Assembly: GCA_030247855.1 (NCBI GenBank) | Contig: JAPDRN010000019.1 | Span: 124,001 to 188,000 of the forward strand | From: Knufia peltigerae | Lineage: Eukaryota > Ascomycota > Eurotiomycetes > Chaetothyriales > Trichomeriaceae | Length of the DNA: 64,000 nucleotides | Reading direction: 5' to 3' | Shown: one piece after another, positions 29,480-39,401 of the stretch | Layout of the letters: each line of letters opens with the position of its first letter | Position numbering within the stretch: the first letter of the stretch is position 1 | The notes under the pieces: generated by a model | Told to the model about the DNA's origin: nothing | What the model saw: the letters and a program-made list of their open reading frames with translations, nothing else | Database searches by the model: none | Translations under genes and position numbers: made by a program

Positions 29480-32400
29480 TCATGCTTTCACACCTTCAGC
29501 GGCATCATCACCAACGACAGGCCTCTGCTTGAACAGGCTCTTCCCTTTCAGCCACTTCTTATACGCCTTGTATCTCTTCTTCTCGCCGTCCTCGTGGAGC
29601 ACGGTCAACGGGTCCTCCACGGTCCCGCTGGCAAGATACTCGGTGTAGTCGTCCAAACTGGCCTCTGCGCGTTCGTCCATGGTCAGGCTCACGGCGCCGC
29701 GGTCGTCGTCGTAGTGGCGAAGAACCTTGTGGTCGGCCGGGTCGGACGTGGTCTTGGAGAGGTACTCGAGAAACTCCAGAGGCGCCGAGGAATAGTCAAT
29801 GTCGGACGACACTACGAGCGGGATGTTGGAAGGGTGTCGCACGTACCGCTGGTACTCGCCTTCTTGGCGGACCTGCGGGTCGAGGGACCGCGTGATCAGC
29901 GACGTGAACGACTGCAGTGCGAGTTCGGCCTTGGTGGGCTGCAGGAGCGAACTGTTCGCGAGGTCACTCGTCGTGGCGGTCGGGAGCTTGGGGATCTTGG
30001 GTACAGAAGGGGACTGGACCTCGAACGACGGTTCCTTGATGATGCCGGTGTATTGGCGACGCTGGAGCGTATTATGCAGTTGTTGTTGAGCGTCGAGCCA
30101 CGGACCGAGTGCGTTGGGTTTCGGCGCCGGTGTCGGTTCGAGTGCCGAGTGAGGAGGCACCGACGAAACGACCGATTCGGTTCCGGCCGTCGTCGACAAC
30201 GCGTCGTCTGAAGGCGCGACGATCTTGACCCCTTTACGTGCGGCGTGCTTTTCGTGGCCTTCGCCGTCACTTTCGTTGGCCGTGCGTACTTTGAACGGTG
30301 AAAAGTCGTATTTTCCGGACGATGTCGAGTTGATCGGGATGTACCGCAGGTTCGAGTGCATTTTGAACGAGAAGAGCTTCTTGAACGAGGTGATGGCAAG
30401 TGGGCGATAGTATTCGACCCAGTAGTCATCAAAGTACCCGAGGGGCCGGTCACGGAGGTCCCGCGGCCACAGTGACGGTGGTATGGAGGGCGAGACGAGA
30501 TTTTCAGATGTATACCACTGGCGATAGCTCGGCCTGCGTTTGCCGAACATGGACCGTGGGTCGGAGTGGTGAAGATAGTAATCCGTTGTCAGGTCCCACA
30601 GCATGGGCTTGTCGTGGGCAAAGACGTAGTTCCCAAGGAAGAGATTGTACGCTTCCTGTCGCTGAGCGTCCATGAACGAATTATTGTAGTACCGTTTGAA
30701 ACTCTCGACCATATCCCTCGAGTGGCTCGTCCATTGATTGATCTTGCGGTATGTCGCCATTGTATTGACCAGGTGCGAGCCTCCGTACTGCACGGCTATC
30801 GTGTCGCCGTGGTCGTGCCACATGTGGGTGAACAGGTTGATGGCGTCGGAATCGTACTCGACGGAAGTGTCTTCAATCACGCCGAGTGCCTGAAGCTGGT
30901 ACCCGAGCGCTTTTTTGGCGATCACAAACTGAGCGGCGTTGGTGCGGTCGAGACAGTCGATACAGTTTGTCCGAGCCACGCCGCTCTGAAGCTTCAAGCC
31001 GGTCTTCTCGTCGTTGCCGTTCTGAAAGAAGCCCGTCTTGGGGAGGATACCTTCCGCGATCGCTTCGAGGCTGGCAATGACGTCCCCATCGCGACTCTTG
31101 GAGGCACGACTCATGTCCCACGCGTGGTACAGGATTTGTTTGTCCTTGGGCAAAAACTGGTTTAGATAGTTGACGGCCAGGGTGTACTCTTTCAGGAGCT
31201 TCGATTCTCGGGGTGTTCGTTCGCGGGATTTAATGAGATTCAGGACATATATAGGAGTGCCGTATCGCTTGAACAGGTTGTCAAAGTGCAAGGCTGCCGC
31301 GCTGAAGAACGGGTCCACGACGTTGAGATGGATATCTGGCTTTGGTGAAACGCCAGTGCTATCCTGAGTCCAATGAAGAGGTATACTGCCACGGTGCTGA
31401 ACGTAAGATGTGTACTTGTCGTTCGCAAACAAGGTGGGACCGGGAGCGTGGAATGACGTGGTAAGCATTTCTGAGACGATCTGTTCCGTCTCAACATCAT
31501 TCGCCACGTATCCCAAGTCATTTGCTCCTCGTTTGAGGAATCGAGCACCGGCGAAAAACCGTGACCGACGCGCGATGATGGTCACATACACAACTCTTCC
31601 CCAGTATATAGACAGGGCGCTTTGATCGACGTAACCATGCACAATCGACAAACACCAGTCGAACGGGTTTTTCAGTACTTGCTTGGCAGGTTCGAGCAAG
31701 TGGTGATTCCAGATAAACATGTCGTTTTGATCGTGCTTCAATGGCTCTGCGAGTCCATCAAAGAGCGTTTGACGTTCGCGCGTGATGTTATGCTGTAAAG
31801 TTCTGGTAACGTCGTAGGAGTAGCTGAAATAAAAAGACCTTGTCAAATCGAGGTTTCCCAAGATGCCAATGAATCGAGCCTCTTCGAGATGTCTATCCGT
31901 CTTGACCCTGGTTGAGGCTGCCGTGACCAGAGGCATCATGTCGGTCTTGTCGATCTGATAAATATAATGACCACCAATCATGGCAACTTGGCTTCTTTTG
32001 GTCACGTATATCATGTAATACTGAGCAGTGAACCGGATGAAGCCGAGGAGGCCCCAGAAGCTCGTCTTCATCTTGAGACCACCGGTCGCCCGGTTACCCT
32101 CGTCGATTGCACTGAGGATCTGCTGCGTCTCTTTCTTGGTATAGATGATGTCATCCTCGGTGATATTGAGTTCTCCCGTTCCTGACGTGCGGTCGATCTT
32201 CAAGATTCGAAAAGCAGAGTCCAGAAGATCCGAACCCACAATGTAGTAATAGTTGGCCGTTTCGTGCAGTGTGAATTTGTGCATTCTGGTGACACCTTCC
32301 TCACCAACCTTGCCCACTCTCGCTCCCTTGTTGCGTTTCAGGGAGGGGGTGGGACTGGTAGTACGGTTAAACGACTTCGAGATGTCGAGGCCCTCCTCGT

Positions 32401-32689
32401 CGTCTTCTTCGTCTCGTTTTCCCGGCGCCAGGGGCGGAGAGTCCGGAGGATTATTCGACAGCAGAGGGTACATCTGCGGAACAGCCTCTTCTGGAGATTC
32501 AGAGTCTTCAGAATTGACCGTGATCCCTTGGATGGAATCGTCAGCGCCGTCAACTTGACGTAGCTCCAAGTCGTTTTCCACAATATCTGAATTCGCATCC
32601 TCGGTTGGTGACTGCCCAGTCTTGTTTCCATCAGACTCCGTGCCATCTGGCGCCACTTGGTTGGCGATAAATTCTTTAAATGATTCCAT
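29480..32689 (-). CDS. FIG4: SAC-domain phosphoinositide phosphatase FIG4
   Basis: This is a lipid 5-phosphatase acting on PI(3,5)P2 at the vacuole or endosome in complex with Vac14 and Fab1. At 1069 residues it matches fungal Fig4. The SAC domain covers about residues 150-610, with YYYIVGSDLLDSAFRILKIDR at its start, FYFSYSYDVTRTLQ, WNHHLLEP and the catalytic Cx5R loop in RTNCIDCLDRTN (about residues 572-583). After it come GDTIAVQYGGSHLV and a conserved C-terminal region (NLFLGNYV, WYTSENLVSPSIPPSLWP). The N-terminus is acidic and the last 200 residues are Pro/Ser-rich. ATG at 32689; single exon. The gene is convergent to TTI2 with a 224-bp gap. Confidence 0.95.
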   Translation of the reverse strand: MESFKEFIANQVAPDGTESDGNKTGQSPTEDANSDIVENDLELRQVDGADDSIQGITVNSEDSESPEEAVPQMYPLLSNNPPDSPPLAPGKRDEEDDEEGLDISKSFNRTTSPTPSLKRNKGARVGKVGEEGVTRMHKFTLHETANYYYIVGSDLLDSAFRILKIDRTSGTGELNITEDDIIYTKKETQQILSAIDEGNRATGGLKMKTSFWGLLGFIRFTAQYYMIYVTKRSQVAMIGGHYIYQIDKTDMMPLVTAASTRVKTDRHLEEARFIGILGNLDLTRSFYFSYSYDVTRTLQHNITRERQTLFDGLAEPLKHDQNDMFIWNHHLLEPAKQVLKNPFDWCLSIVHGYVDQSALSIYWGRVVYVTIIARRSRFFAGARFLKRGANDLGYVANDVETEQIVSEMLTTSFHAPGPTLFANDKYTSYVQHRGSIPLHWTQDSTGVSPKPDIHLNVVDPFFSAAALHFDNLFKRYGTPIYVLNLIKSRERTPRESKLLKEYTLAVNYLNQFLPKDKQILYHAWDMSRASKSRDGDVIASLEAIAEGILPKTGFFQNGNDEKTGLKLQSGVARTNCIDCLDRTNAAQFVIAKKALGYQLQALGVIEDTSVEYDSDAINLFTHMWHDHGDTIAVQYGGSHLVNTMATYRKINQWTSHSRDMVESFKRYYNNSFMDAQRQEAYNLFLGNYVFAHDKPMLWDLTTDYYLHHSDPRSMFGKRRPSYRQWYTSENLVSPSIPPSLWPRDLRDRPLGYFDDYWVEYYRPLAITSFKKLFSFKMHSNLRYIPINSTSSGKYDFSPFKVRTANESDGEGHEKHAARKGVKIVAPSDDALSTTAGTESVVSSVPPHSALEPTPAPKPNALGPWLDAQQQLHNTLQRRQYTGIIKEPSFEVQSPSVPKIPKLPTATTSDLANSSLLQPTKAELALQSFTSLITRSLDPQVRQEGEYQRYVRHPSNIPLVVSSDIDYSSAPLEFLEYLSKTTSDPADHKVLRHYDDDRGAVSLTMDERAEASLDDYTEYLASGTVEDPLTVLHEDGEKKRYKAYKKWLKGKSLFKQRPVVGDDAAEGVKA

Positions 32690-33213
32690 TGCGACGAAGA
32701 TCTCTCAGCTAAGGATTTTCGGTCCAACACGCATAACGTGTCGCGAACAAACAGCTACAGGGCTCCATCTGAACTCAGAACACCCTGTCATGTGGCAGGG
32801 AGATGGCGCGGGAGATGGCGCTCCGAACTCAAATGAGCTGCAGAATGTCGCGAGTTTGAGGAAACATACAACAGGCTCCGTTAATTCTGGTGTTGTCGAA
32901 ATAACGAACGCCAGTCAAAAGACCCAAAATACGGTGATGGCATCATGTAAGCCAAATCACGTTAGACCCGCCAAGACTGTTTGGACCGAGGCTCTTGACC
33001 GAGGCTCCTTCTCTGCAAAAGGTGCATAACCACGTACTTTGCTGACACTTATCCGGGGCTGTATGTAGATGGTCCGACATACTGACCATCTCCCCGCCTC
33101 GGTTCAGAGCAATCGCTAGATATAATGTAAAAGGGGGGTTCCTTCTCCCAGAAGGCATGTAAATCCATTCTTCTCGTATCTTGCTCGTTCAGACCCCAGG
33201 CAATCTATTCACC
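32690..33213. promoter_or_regulatory. divergent upstream region of FIG4 and acyl-CoA dehydrogenase
   Basis: This 520-bp stretch has a perfect 12-bp tandem duplication, GGGAGATGGCGC, at 32798..32821. No gene is seen. Confidence 0.5.
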
Positions 33214-34575
33214 ATGGCTCCCAGCACGGCTGCTCCTTTCGCGGAACCACTTCTCCCTCAACTCGATCTCCCCTCGAACCCTTACTGGACCGACAAGCAT
33301 CATCGCTTGAGAGCCTTCGTGCGCAACTATGTCGAGACGGAGCTGGCGCCGTACGCGCAAGAGTGGGAACTTGCGGGCCAGGTGCCCGAAAGTGTGCGCC
33401 TGCGGCATTGTCAGCTGGGTTTCGGGATCGTGAACCCAGTGGTAGACCCGGCCGACGCAGGTGGTCGACAACACCCCGCCGATATACCCTTTGGTGAGTG
33501 GGACACGTGGTGTGGCATCATCGTGAGCGACGAACTCACCCGTCTCGGTTGGTGTGGTCCGATCTGGGGCTTGGGTGGTGGAAATAACATTGGATGCCCT
33601 CCCATCAGCAGATTCGGTACGAAAGAACAGAGACAACGGTGGTTACCAAAAGTGGCACGAGGGGAAATCCGATTCTGCCTGGGCATCACTGAACCCGACG
33701 GTGGAAGCGACGTCGCAAATATCAAGACCACGGCGCAAAAGGAGGGTTCGATCTACAGGGTGTCGGGCCAAAAGAAATGGATCACGAATGGGATATGGTG
33801 TGACTATTGCACTACGGCTGTACGCACCGGAGGACCAGGGCACGGCGGTATTAGTCTACTGGTTGTGCCACTGAAAGCAAAGGGCGTCACGTTGAGAAGG
33901 ATAGAGAACCAAGGAGTCCATGCTAGTGGTAAGTGCTTTTGTTTTGCTTTTGTTTGCCGTATCTCAGATTGCTCATCGACAAGTATAGGCTCTACCTTTA
34001 TTGACTTTGACGACGTCGAGGTTCCTGTCGAGAACCTCATCGGACGAGAAAACCATGGGTTCCAACTCATAATGTCGAACTTCAACCCGGAACGGTTGGG
34101 TTTGGCAACGGCCGCAGTCCGGCTTGCTCGAGTCTGTGCTTCTGATGCATACAACTATGCTTGTGAACGTGAGACATTCGGAAAGCCACTGATTGAACAT
34201 TCCCCGATCAAGTCCAAGATCGCCACGTTTGGCCTTCTCATCGAACCTGTCCAGGCGTTTCTTGACCAGCTTTGCTACGTAATTGAAACTTCCAGGGTGA
34301 CTGGTAAAGCAGTCAACGTTGGAGGAATGACAGCATTGCTCAAGGTCATGAGCACGAGATGCCTCGAGAAGGTCTGTCGCGAGTCTCAACAGATCATGGG
34401 GGGAGCAGGATATACCAAGACTGGCAAGGGCGCTCGTATAGAGCAGATTAGTCGCGATGTGCGCGTGCATGTCGTAGGAGGCGGCAGCGAAGAAATCATG
34501 CTCGATCTTGCTGTCCGACAGGAGGCTCGAGATGTAAAACTCAGGGCGAAAGAGCGTGCTGCATCAAAACTGTAA
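33214..34575 (+). CDS. Acyl-CoA dehydrogenase, two exons
   Basis: An FAD-dependent acyl-CoA dehydrogenase of 433 residues. Family marks are LGITEPDGGSDVANIKTTA and KKWITNG (middle beta domain), FNPERLGLATAAV, ACERETFGKPL and IMGGAGYTKTGKGARIEQISRDV near the C-terminus. The segment before the end reads VVGGGSEEIMLD, where medium-chain enzymes carry YEGT with the catalytic Glu, so the base may differ; this is an observation only. Exons are 33214..33928 and 33989..34575. The 60-nt intron (GTAAGT to TATAG) is in frame and free of stops, so an unspliced reading also stays open. The ATG at 33214 follows ACC. There is no PTS1 tripeptide (the end is SKL). In fact SKL at the end is a classical peroxisomal signal, so a peroxisomal location is likely. 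Confidence 0.9.
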   Translation: MAPSTAAPFAEPLLPQLDLPSNPYWTDKHHRLRAFVRNYVETELAPYAQEWELAGQVPESVRLRHCQLGFGIVNPVVDPADAGGRQHPADIPFGEWDTWCGIIVSDELTRLGWCGPIWGLGGGNNIGCPPISRFGTKEQRQRWLPKVARGEIRFCLGITEPDGGSDVANIKTTAQKEGSIYRVSGQKKWITNGIWCDYCTTAVRTGGPGHGGISLLVVPLKAKGVTLRRIENQGVHASGKCFCFAFVCRISDCSSTSIGSTFIDFDDVEVPVENLIGRENHGFQLIMSNFNPERLGLATAAVRLARVCASDAYNYACERETFGKPLIEHSPIKSKIATFGLLIEPVQAFLDQLCYVIETSRVTGKAVNVGGMTALLKVMSTRCLEKVCRESQQIMGGAGYTKTGKGARIEQISRDVRVHVVGGGSEEIMLDLAVRQEARDVKLRAKERAASKL

Positions 34576-34581
34576 ATACAA

Positions 34582-36135
34582 TCAATCCAGCCCCAACTCG
34601 GTCTTTTGATTGGCAATCATCTCAATGGCCTCTTGTTTCGTAGCTTTTGGATGGTTGAATTGCCACTGAGCAAGGACATCGACCGCTTGCTTCAGCCAAG
34701 GTCCACCCTTGGGCCCGCCCAAGGCGTCCTTAATCTCATTCCCCTTGAGTATGGGTGCCATGGTATGGGCATTCTCCAATTGTTGGTTGTGAACAAAGGA
34801 CACAAACTTCTCGTAGCGCTTTGTAGCCATGTCAAAATCTCCATCAGCAACCTCAAAGAGGAGTGAGTAAAGCACATGCGATCTCCAAGCTTCTTTGCTC
34901 TGTCGCAATGTCATGCCGACATCTGCTCGCGTAGCATTGTCGGAACCTACAAGGTCGACCACCTCGACGATAGCGGAACGATAATCGATAGCCTCCTTCA
35001 GCACCTTGCGGAAACTATTGGTGGCTTTGATCCCCTCCCAGGCAGCTGTGTATGCTTTGGTCGACGACTCTGACCATGGAACATATGCTGCGAGAAACCA
35101 ACTCAGGCTTTGATTCTCCTTGGGTTTCAGACCCAGAAATAACGCAGGCTTTTCATCGAGGATGCGTCGCAGTCCGTCGTAGGCTCCAAGGGCTACTTTG
35201 TTGTCGACTTTGTAATCATCGTTGGGGTCGGCGAACACGACAGAATATAGGTCGAAATCATCGACGTACTTCAGACCTGTGTAGGGATCTGGTCCGGTCA
35301 TGATCTTATGGATCTCGGTCCCGACGCGTTCTCTGCTGATCTTGATCCGCAGTGCCTCATGTATGGATTTGTCCTTCATAGCGTCCTTCGAAGCCGCTTC
35401 GATCTCGTAGTTTAGTCGACATGCGAACCGAATCAGCCGCAGAACTCGAAGAGGGTCATCTTTGAACGTCTGGTATGGCTCAAGGGGTGTCCGTATAATT
35501 TTGTTCTTCATGTCCTCCAAGCCACATCCCGTAAAGTCCTCCACGGCAAGCGAGTCTAGGTTGTAGAAGAGAGCATTGACCGTAGCGTCTCGTCGCATCG
35601 CATCTTCTTCAGCTGTGCCAAACTCCATCTCAGGGTTCCGCGTCTGTTCGTTGTAGACTTCCTTGCGGAGGTTGACAAAGTCGACGTCAATGCCAAACAT
35701 TCTCGTCGTGATGGTCTCGAGATGTTTGGACTTTTCCGGGTTTGCTGCAATCTTGTGGATGTCTTTGACTTCCGAATTGAAGCCTTGCTGTTTCGCTTCG
35801 TTTTCGTACTTGCTCCCGTGATGCTTCATGAAGACCTGCAAAGCCTGGCCAAACTGCAGGCCTGTCATGGTACTGAGTGCAACATCGATATCGTGGCTTT
35901 GCACACCGAGAAGTTTGTCCCGGACCCAGCCTCCCGTCCAGCGCAGTTCCAGGTCTTTCATTCCAGGTACAGATTGCATCTCGTCGCGGCAATCCACCAA
36001 GCACTGGCGGAACAGCTTCTCAGCTGGTGTGAGACTGAGTTGAATTGGTGCCATCGTGGATAGCCTTCTTGGTCGATCACTCTGAAGAAAAGGTCGTACA
36101 AGTCGTAATGAAGATCTTGTTGATCGAGGGAGCAT
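34582..36135 (-). CDS. CCA1: CCA-adding tRNA nucleotidyltransferase
   Basis: This class II nucleotidyltransferase adds or repairs the 3' CCA of tRNAs in nucleus, cytosol and mitochondria. The 517-residue protein shows the nucleotide-binding block LRWTGGWVRDKLLG (residues 65-77), the metal-binding DID (82-84), RRDATVNALFYN, DPLRVLRLIRFACRL and ISRERVGTEI, in family order. The first 27 residues are rich in Arg and Ser without acidic residues until Asp20 and look like a mitochondrial targeting sequence; a second ATG at 36054 (Met28, MAPIQLS) would give a cytosolic or nuclear form. Two starts for dual targeting are known for the yeast homologue. Single exon. Its stop lies 6 bp from the stop of the acyl-CoA dehydrogenase gene, so the 3' UTRs must overlap. 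Confidence 0.95.
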   Translation of the reverse strand: MLPRSTRSSLRLVRPFLQSDRPRRLSTMAPIQLSLTPAEKLFRQCLVDCRDEMQSVPGMKDLELRWTGGWVRDKLLGVQSHDIDVALSTMTGLQFGQALQVFMKHHGSKYENEAKQQGFNSEVKDIHKIAANPEKSKHLETITTRMFGIDVDFVNLRKEVYNEQTRNPEMEFGTAEEDAMRRDATVNALFYNLDSLAVEDFTGCGLEDMKNKIIRTPLEPYQTFKDDPLRVLRLIRFACRLNYEIEAASKDAMKDKSIHEALRIKISRERVGTEIHKIMTGPDPYTGLKYVDDFDLYSVVFADPNDDYKVDNKVALGAYDGLRRILDEKPALFLGLKPKENQSLSWFLAAYVPWSESSTKAYTAAWEGIKATNSFRKVLKEAIDYRSAIVEVVDLVGSDNATRADVGMTLRQSKEAWRSHVLYSLLFEVADGDFDMATKRYEKFVSFVHNQQLENAHTMAPILKGNEIKDALGGPKGGPWLKQAVDVLAQWQFNHPKATKQEAIEMIANQKTELGLD

Positions 36136-36639
36136 GCTTACATGAAAGCCATGTCATGCGCTGGGCTAGTCGGTAGAGTGTCGTGAGTGGTACATAGTCA
36201 TCATTCACAATCCACAATTACAATAAAATCGATGATTCCTCGAATCAATATTTTCAATCAGTTTCCCGGTGACTCAGAAAGTTGAATAGGCTACCACGCC
36301 GGTGACAAACTCTGAGCCACTGTTTTGCTGAATTATAAGTCAGGCAAGACAGACTAATACCTGGTTGTATGTTGCAAAGAGAGATTGGACTGTGGTTGTT
36401 CCCAAGTGTTTGTTATTGTTGGTCGCAAACGGGCTCAGAGCCTTGCGAATTCATGTGACGGAACATCAATAATCCGCAACCCGGACTTTGCCTCGGCAAG
36501 CAACATGCGCTTCACTCAAGGGTGGTATCAGTATAAATCACAAAACTCCTTTGCACCGTTCTACTAGCCACCGGTCGGCTACTCCAGCAAGAGTCCAAAT
36601 AAAACTAAATGTACCAAGGCTTTCGAACACCCTGTCAGG
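36136..36639. promoter_or_regulatory. divergent upstream region of CCA1 and dephospho-CoA kinase
   Basis: About 500 bp without a gene. A TATA-like AGTATAAATC at about 36529 lies some 110 bp upstream of the kinase start and may serve it. Confidence 0.4.
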
Positions 36640-37494
36640 ATGCGAGTCATAGGCCTCACAGGCTCGATCGCCACAGGCAAATCGACGTGTTCTCAGACGC
36701 TCTCCAGCCCGCCCTACTCGCTCCCCTTGATCGATGCGGACCTCCTCGCACGCAAAGCCGTCGAACCAGGCACGTGGGGTTACCGGCGCATCGTCGCGAC
36801 CTTTGGCCCGACGACCCCCGACCTCCTACTGCCCGCCTCTGACCCTCAATGTGGCGGGAAGGAAGACGGGCCTGCGGGGAAAGGTAGACCATTGAACAGA
36901 CCTGCCTTGGGCAGACGAGTGTTCGGCAACGGCGAGGAGAGAGTGGCGGACAGGAAGAAGCTCAACGCCATCGTACATCCTGCCGTGCGATTCTACATGG
37001 CACGCGCTATGCTATATTACTACCTCTTGGGCCATTGGGCGGTGGTGCTTGATGTTCCTCTCCTCTTCGAGTCAGGATTGGACATCTTCTGCAGCACCGT
37101 CGTCGTCGTGGCCGTGTCAGACCCCAAGATACAGATGCAACGTCTGAGAGAACGAGATCCACATTTGTCCCCGGAGGACGCTGAGAACAGGGTGAAGAGC
37201 CAGGTAGACGTGCGCGAGAAGGCGACAAGATGTGAGTACCGGAACAACGGGAACAAAACAGCAAACAAGGGATACGTGCTGTACAACGATGGTACCAGGG
37301 ACGACTTGAATCTTCAGATTGCGACCGTGATGGGGAAGATTCGCTCAAAAAGTCCTCGATGGTGGAGTCTTTTGCTTCTGATTTGCCCTCCACTAATGGC
37401 AACTGTAGCCTCCTGGGAGGTTCTGCGGAACTGGTGGCTGCGCAAGAAGACAATTCAAGAGAGAGGAGCAGAGCTAGCGAAGACGAAAGTGTGA
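36640..37494 (+). CDS. CAB5: Dephospho-CoA kinase
   Basis: This enzyme phosphorylates the 3' hydroxyl of dephospho-CoA, the last step of CoA synthesis. The 284-residue protein begins with the P-loop GLTGSIATGKST (residues 5-16), followed by the family block LIDADLLARKAVEPG and later VVLDVPLLFESGLD and LRERDPHLSPEDAENRVKSQ. Eukaryotic features are an insertion after PDLLLPASDP with a basic GKGRPLNRPALGRRVFG and a C-terminal hydrophobic segment (SLLLLICPPLMATVASW, about residues 246-262) that may anchor it to a membrane. The ATG at 36640 is directly before the P-loop. Single exon. It is convergent to the MFS transporter with a 170-bp gap. Confidence 0.94.
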   Translation: MRVIGLTGSIATGKSTCSQTLSSPPYSLPLIDADLLARKAVEPGTWGYRRIVATFGPTTPDLLLPASDPQCGGKEDGPAGKGRPLNRPALGRRVFGNGEERVADRKKLNAIVHPAVRFYMARAMLYYYLLGHWAVVLDVPLLFESGLDIFCSTVVVVAVSDPKIQMQRLRERDPHLSPEDAENRVKSQVDVREKATRCEYRNNGNKTANKGYVLYNDGTRDDLNLQIATVMGKIRSKSPRWWSLLLLICPPLMATVASWEVLRNWWLRKKTIQERGAELAKTKV

Positions 37495-37664
37495 AGTGGT
37501 TTAAATCCTTACTCAGACATAGATGATTCGAGAACCTCCCGTGTCAAAAGCAGAATTCTTGCCGGAAGATACCACATCTATTACTCCAGATACAAAGGCC
37601 ATCCTTGAATCTAACCACCATAATCCAGTAGCGATGACAAACCCACATGCCATGCGCATCGCCT

Positions 37665-39401
37665 CTACAACAAATTATCAAACTCCGGATTGACCCAGAA
37701 GGGCGTACCGGTTTTAGATCTTATCGTCGGACCATACTTGTGCAGCAATCCAAATACAGGCATGGCTCCGAAGAACACGATAATGCCCTGGGCCGCGAAG
37801 CACCAGGTCCAGCCTGAACCAGCTTGCCAGGGAGCTATAAAGAACTATGAAAATGATAAGTCAGAATATGTGGTTCGTAAACGAAGGAAGACGAGGTGGT
37901 GGACATACCGGGTCGATAAATGCCGACAGGTTGAGCAAAACGGCATAGAAAGTGACCATGCTCATGCTTTGCAATGGATAGCAATCCACGATATAAGCAC
38001 AAACGACTGTATTGCCCATCTGAATACCCGCTGCGAACAAGAAGAAAGCAACTTGCCCGACTATCCAGTGGTAACCATTATCGACACTGATACCCCATAC
38101 GATCAAGCCAATCGAGCTGAGCAGGCCGGCCGGATAAATAAGCCAGAGACGCATCTCAGGCACGCGGACGCCGCCATTGCGTTTAGCTAGACGAGAGCAG
38201 ACGATATCGCTGAGGTGGCCCCCTAGGAAGACTTCGGCAAAGAGAGTACCGAGGAGAAGGCCAATAAATAGGAGACCCTGGATCTGCGGCTTGTAATTGG
38301 GATACGCAGCTGGTAGCATGGTGATGACGCTAAGTATCCACCAATACCACAAGAAGCAGTATGCGAAGACGGGGAGGAATGCCGCCATAAATCTGGAGGT
38401 CAACACGAAACGAAGCGTTGCGTCGTAGATCGCTGGATGCCGCATACCCGGGAGCGGCTTATGATTGAAATATGGAAGCTTCTTGGTGCGAGGAAGAGTG
38501 ACGGTTGCAGCGTCGCTCCGTCTGCGAGCAACTTTCTCGATGTCCACGCCTGATTCCTCGGATTCGGTAGCCATAGGGAGCCGAGACAGCATATGGTTTC
38601 GGGGATAGAGTGTCTCGGGCATGAATAAAACCTCAAGGATAAGCAACACCCCGAAGAAGATGGCAGTCAACCATTGGACCCATGCAGGGGAGACGATGTT
38701 CATGAAGCCACCGATTATTGGACCAACCAGCAGGCCGCTGTCAATGGCTAGAACCCATAACCCAGTTTTCTGGCCTCTTTGGTGCTCGTAGAACATGTCG
38801 TTGATGGCAGCAAGCCCCACTGTGGAAGCTGGAGAAACCCCAAAGCCTTGGAAGAAACGCGCAGCCATATAGCCTCCATAATTTGGTGCTTTGGCGGCGC
38901 CGATGGTGGCAGCAAGTGCCATCAAGGTTCCAAAGATGAAGACAATTCGACGGCCAAAGATATCGGCGAGGGATGAGAAGATTAGAGGACCAACAGCGAG
39001 CCCGAGTGCAGGAATTGCGACCGTCCAGTTGACTTGCGAATAGGAGATGTTGAACTGTTCCTGCAGTTCTGGAAAGCTGGCGACCGTTGTTGTGGTCAGG
39101 TAGGTGAATAAGAAGTACCTGCGCGCCGTTAGAACACTGCGATCACAGCTGTGGGGCAAGATGTTGCGACGAACTTCAACATAATGATGGCAAGAATGGA
39201 ATGCTTTTGGAAGCTGCTCCAATTGAGAGGGTCCAGAGGGTCACTTGTCGGTTGTGGGTGAAGACGGATGCCATCTTTCATCACCAGATGTTCTGCTGCA
39301 GGCGGAAACGGTGCCATAGTACTCTGGTCGACCTGCACGGGCATCGGGGATTGAAGAACCTGATCATCTTCAGGGAGCAGTTCTGATTTCTTCTCCTCCA
39401 T
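37665..39401 (-). CDS. Major facilitator superfamily transporter, three exons
   Basis: A 538-residue MFS protein of the fungal drug/polyamine-proton antiporter type. Exons are 39175..39401, 37909..39118 and 37665..37844; introns are 56 nt (39119..39174) and 64 nt (37845..37908). The first intron uses a poor donor, GTTCGT, but restores MLK-YFLFTYLTT and has a CTAAC branch site. The acidic N-terminus holds DPLDPLNWS, the usual pre-membrane motif of these families. Twelve membrane segments are readable, with motif A in SLADIFGRRIVF and PAST in helix 4. A long cytosolic loop follows helix 6 (about residues 250-300). The last exon ends GTPFWVNPEFDNLL. The substrate is unknown. Confidence 0.88.
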
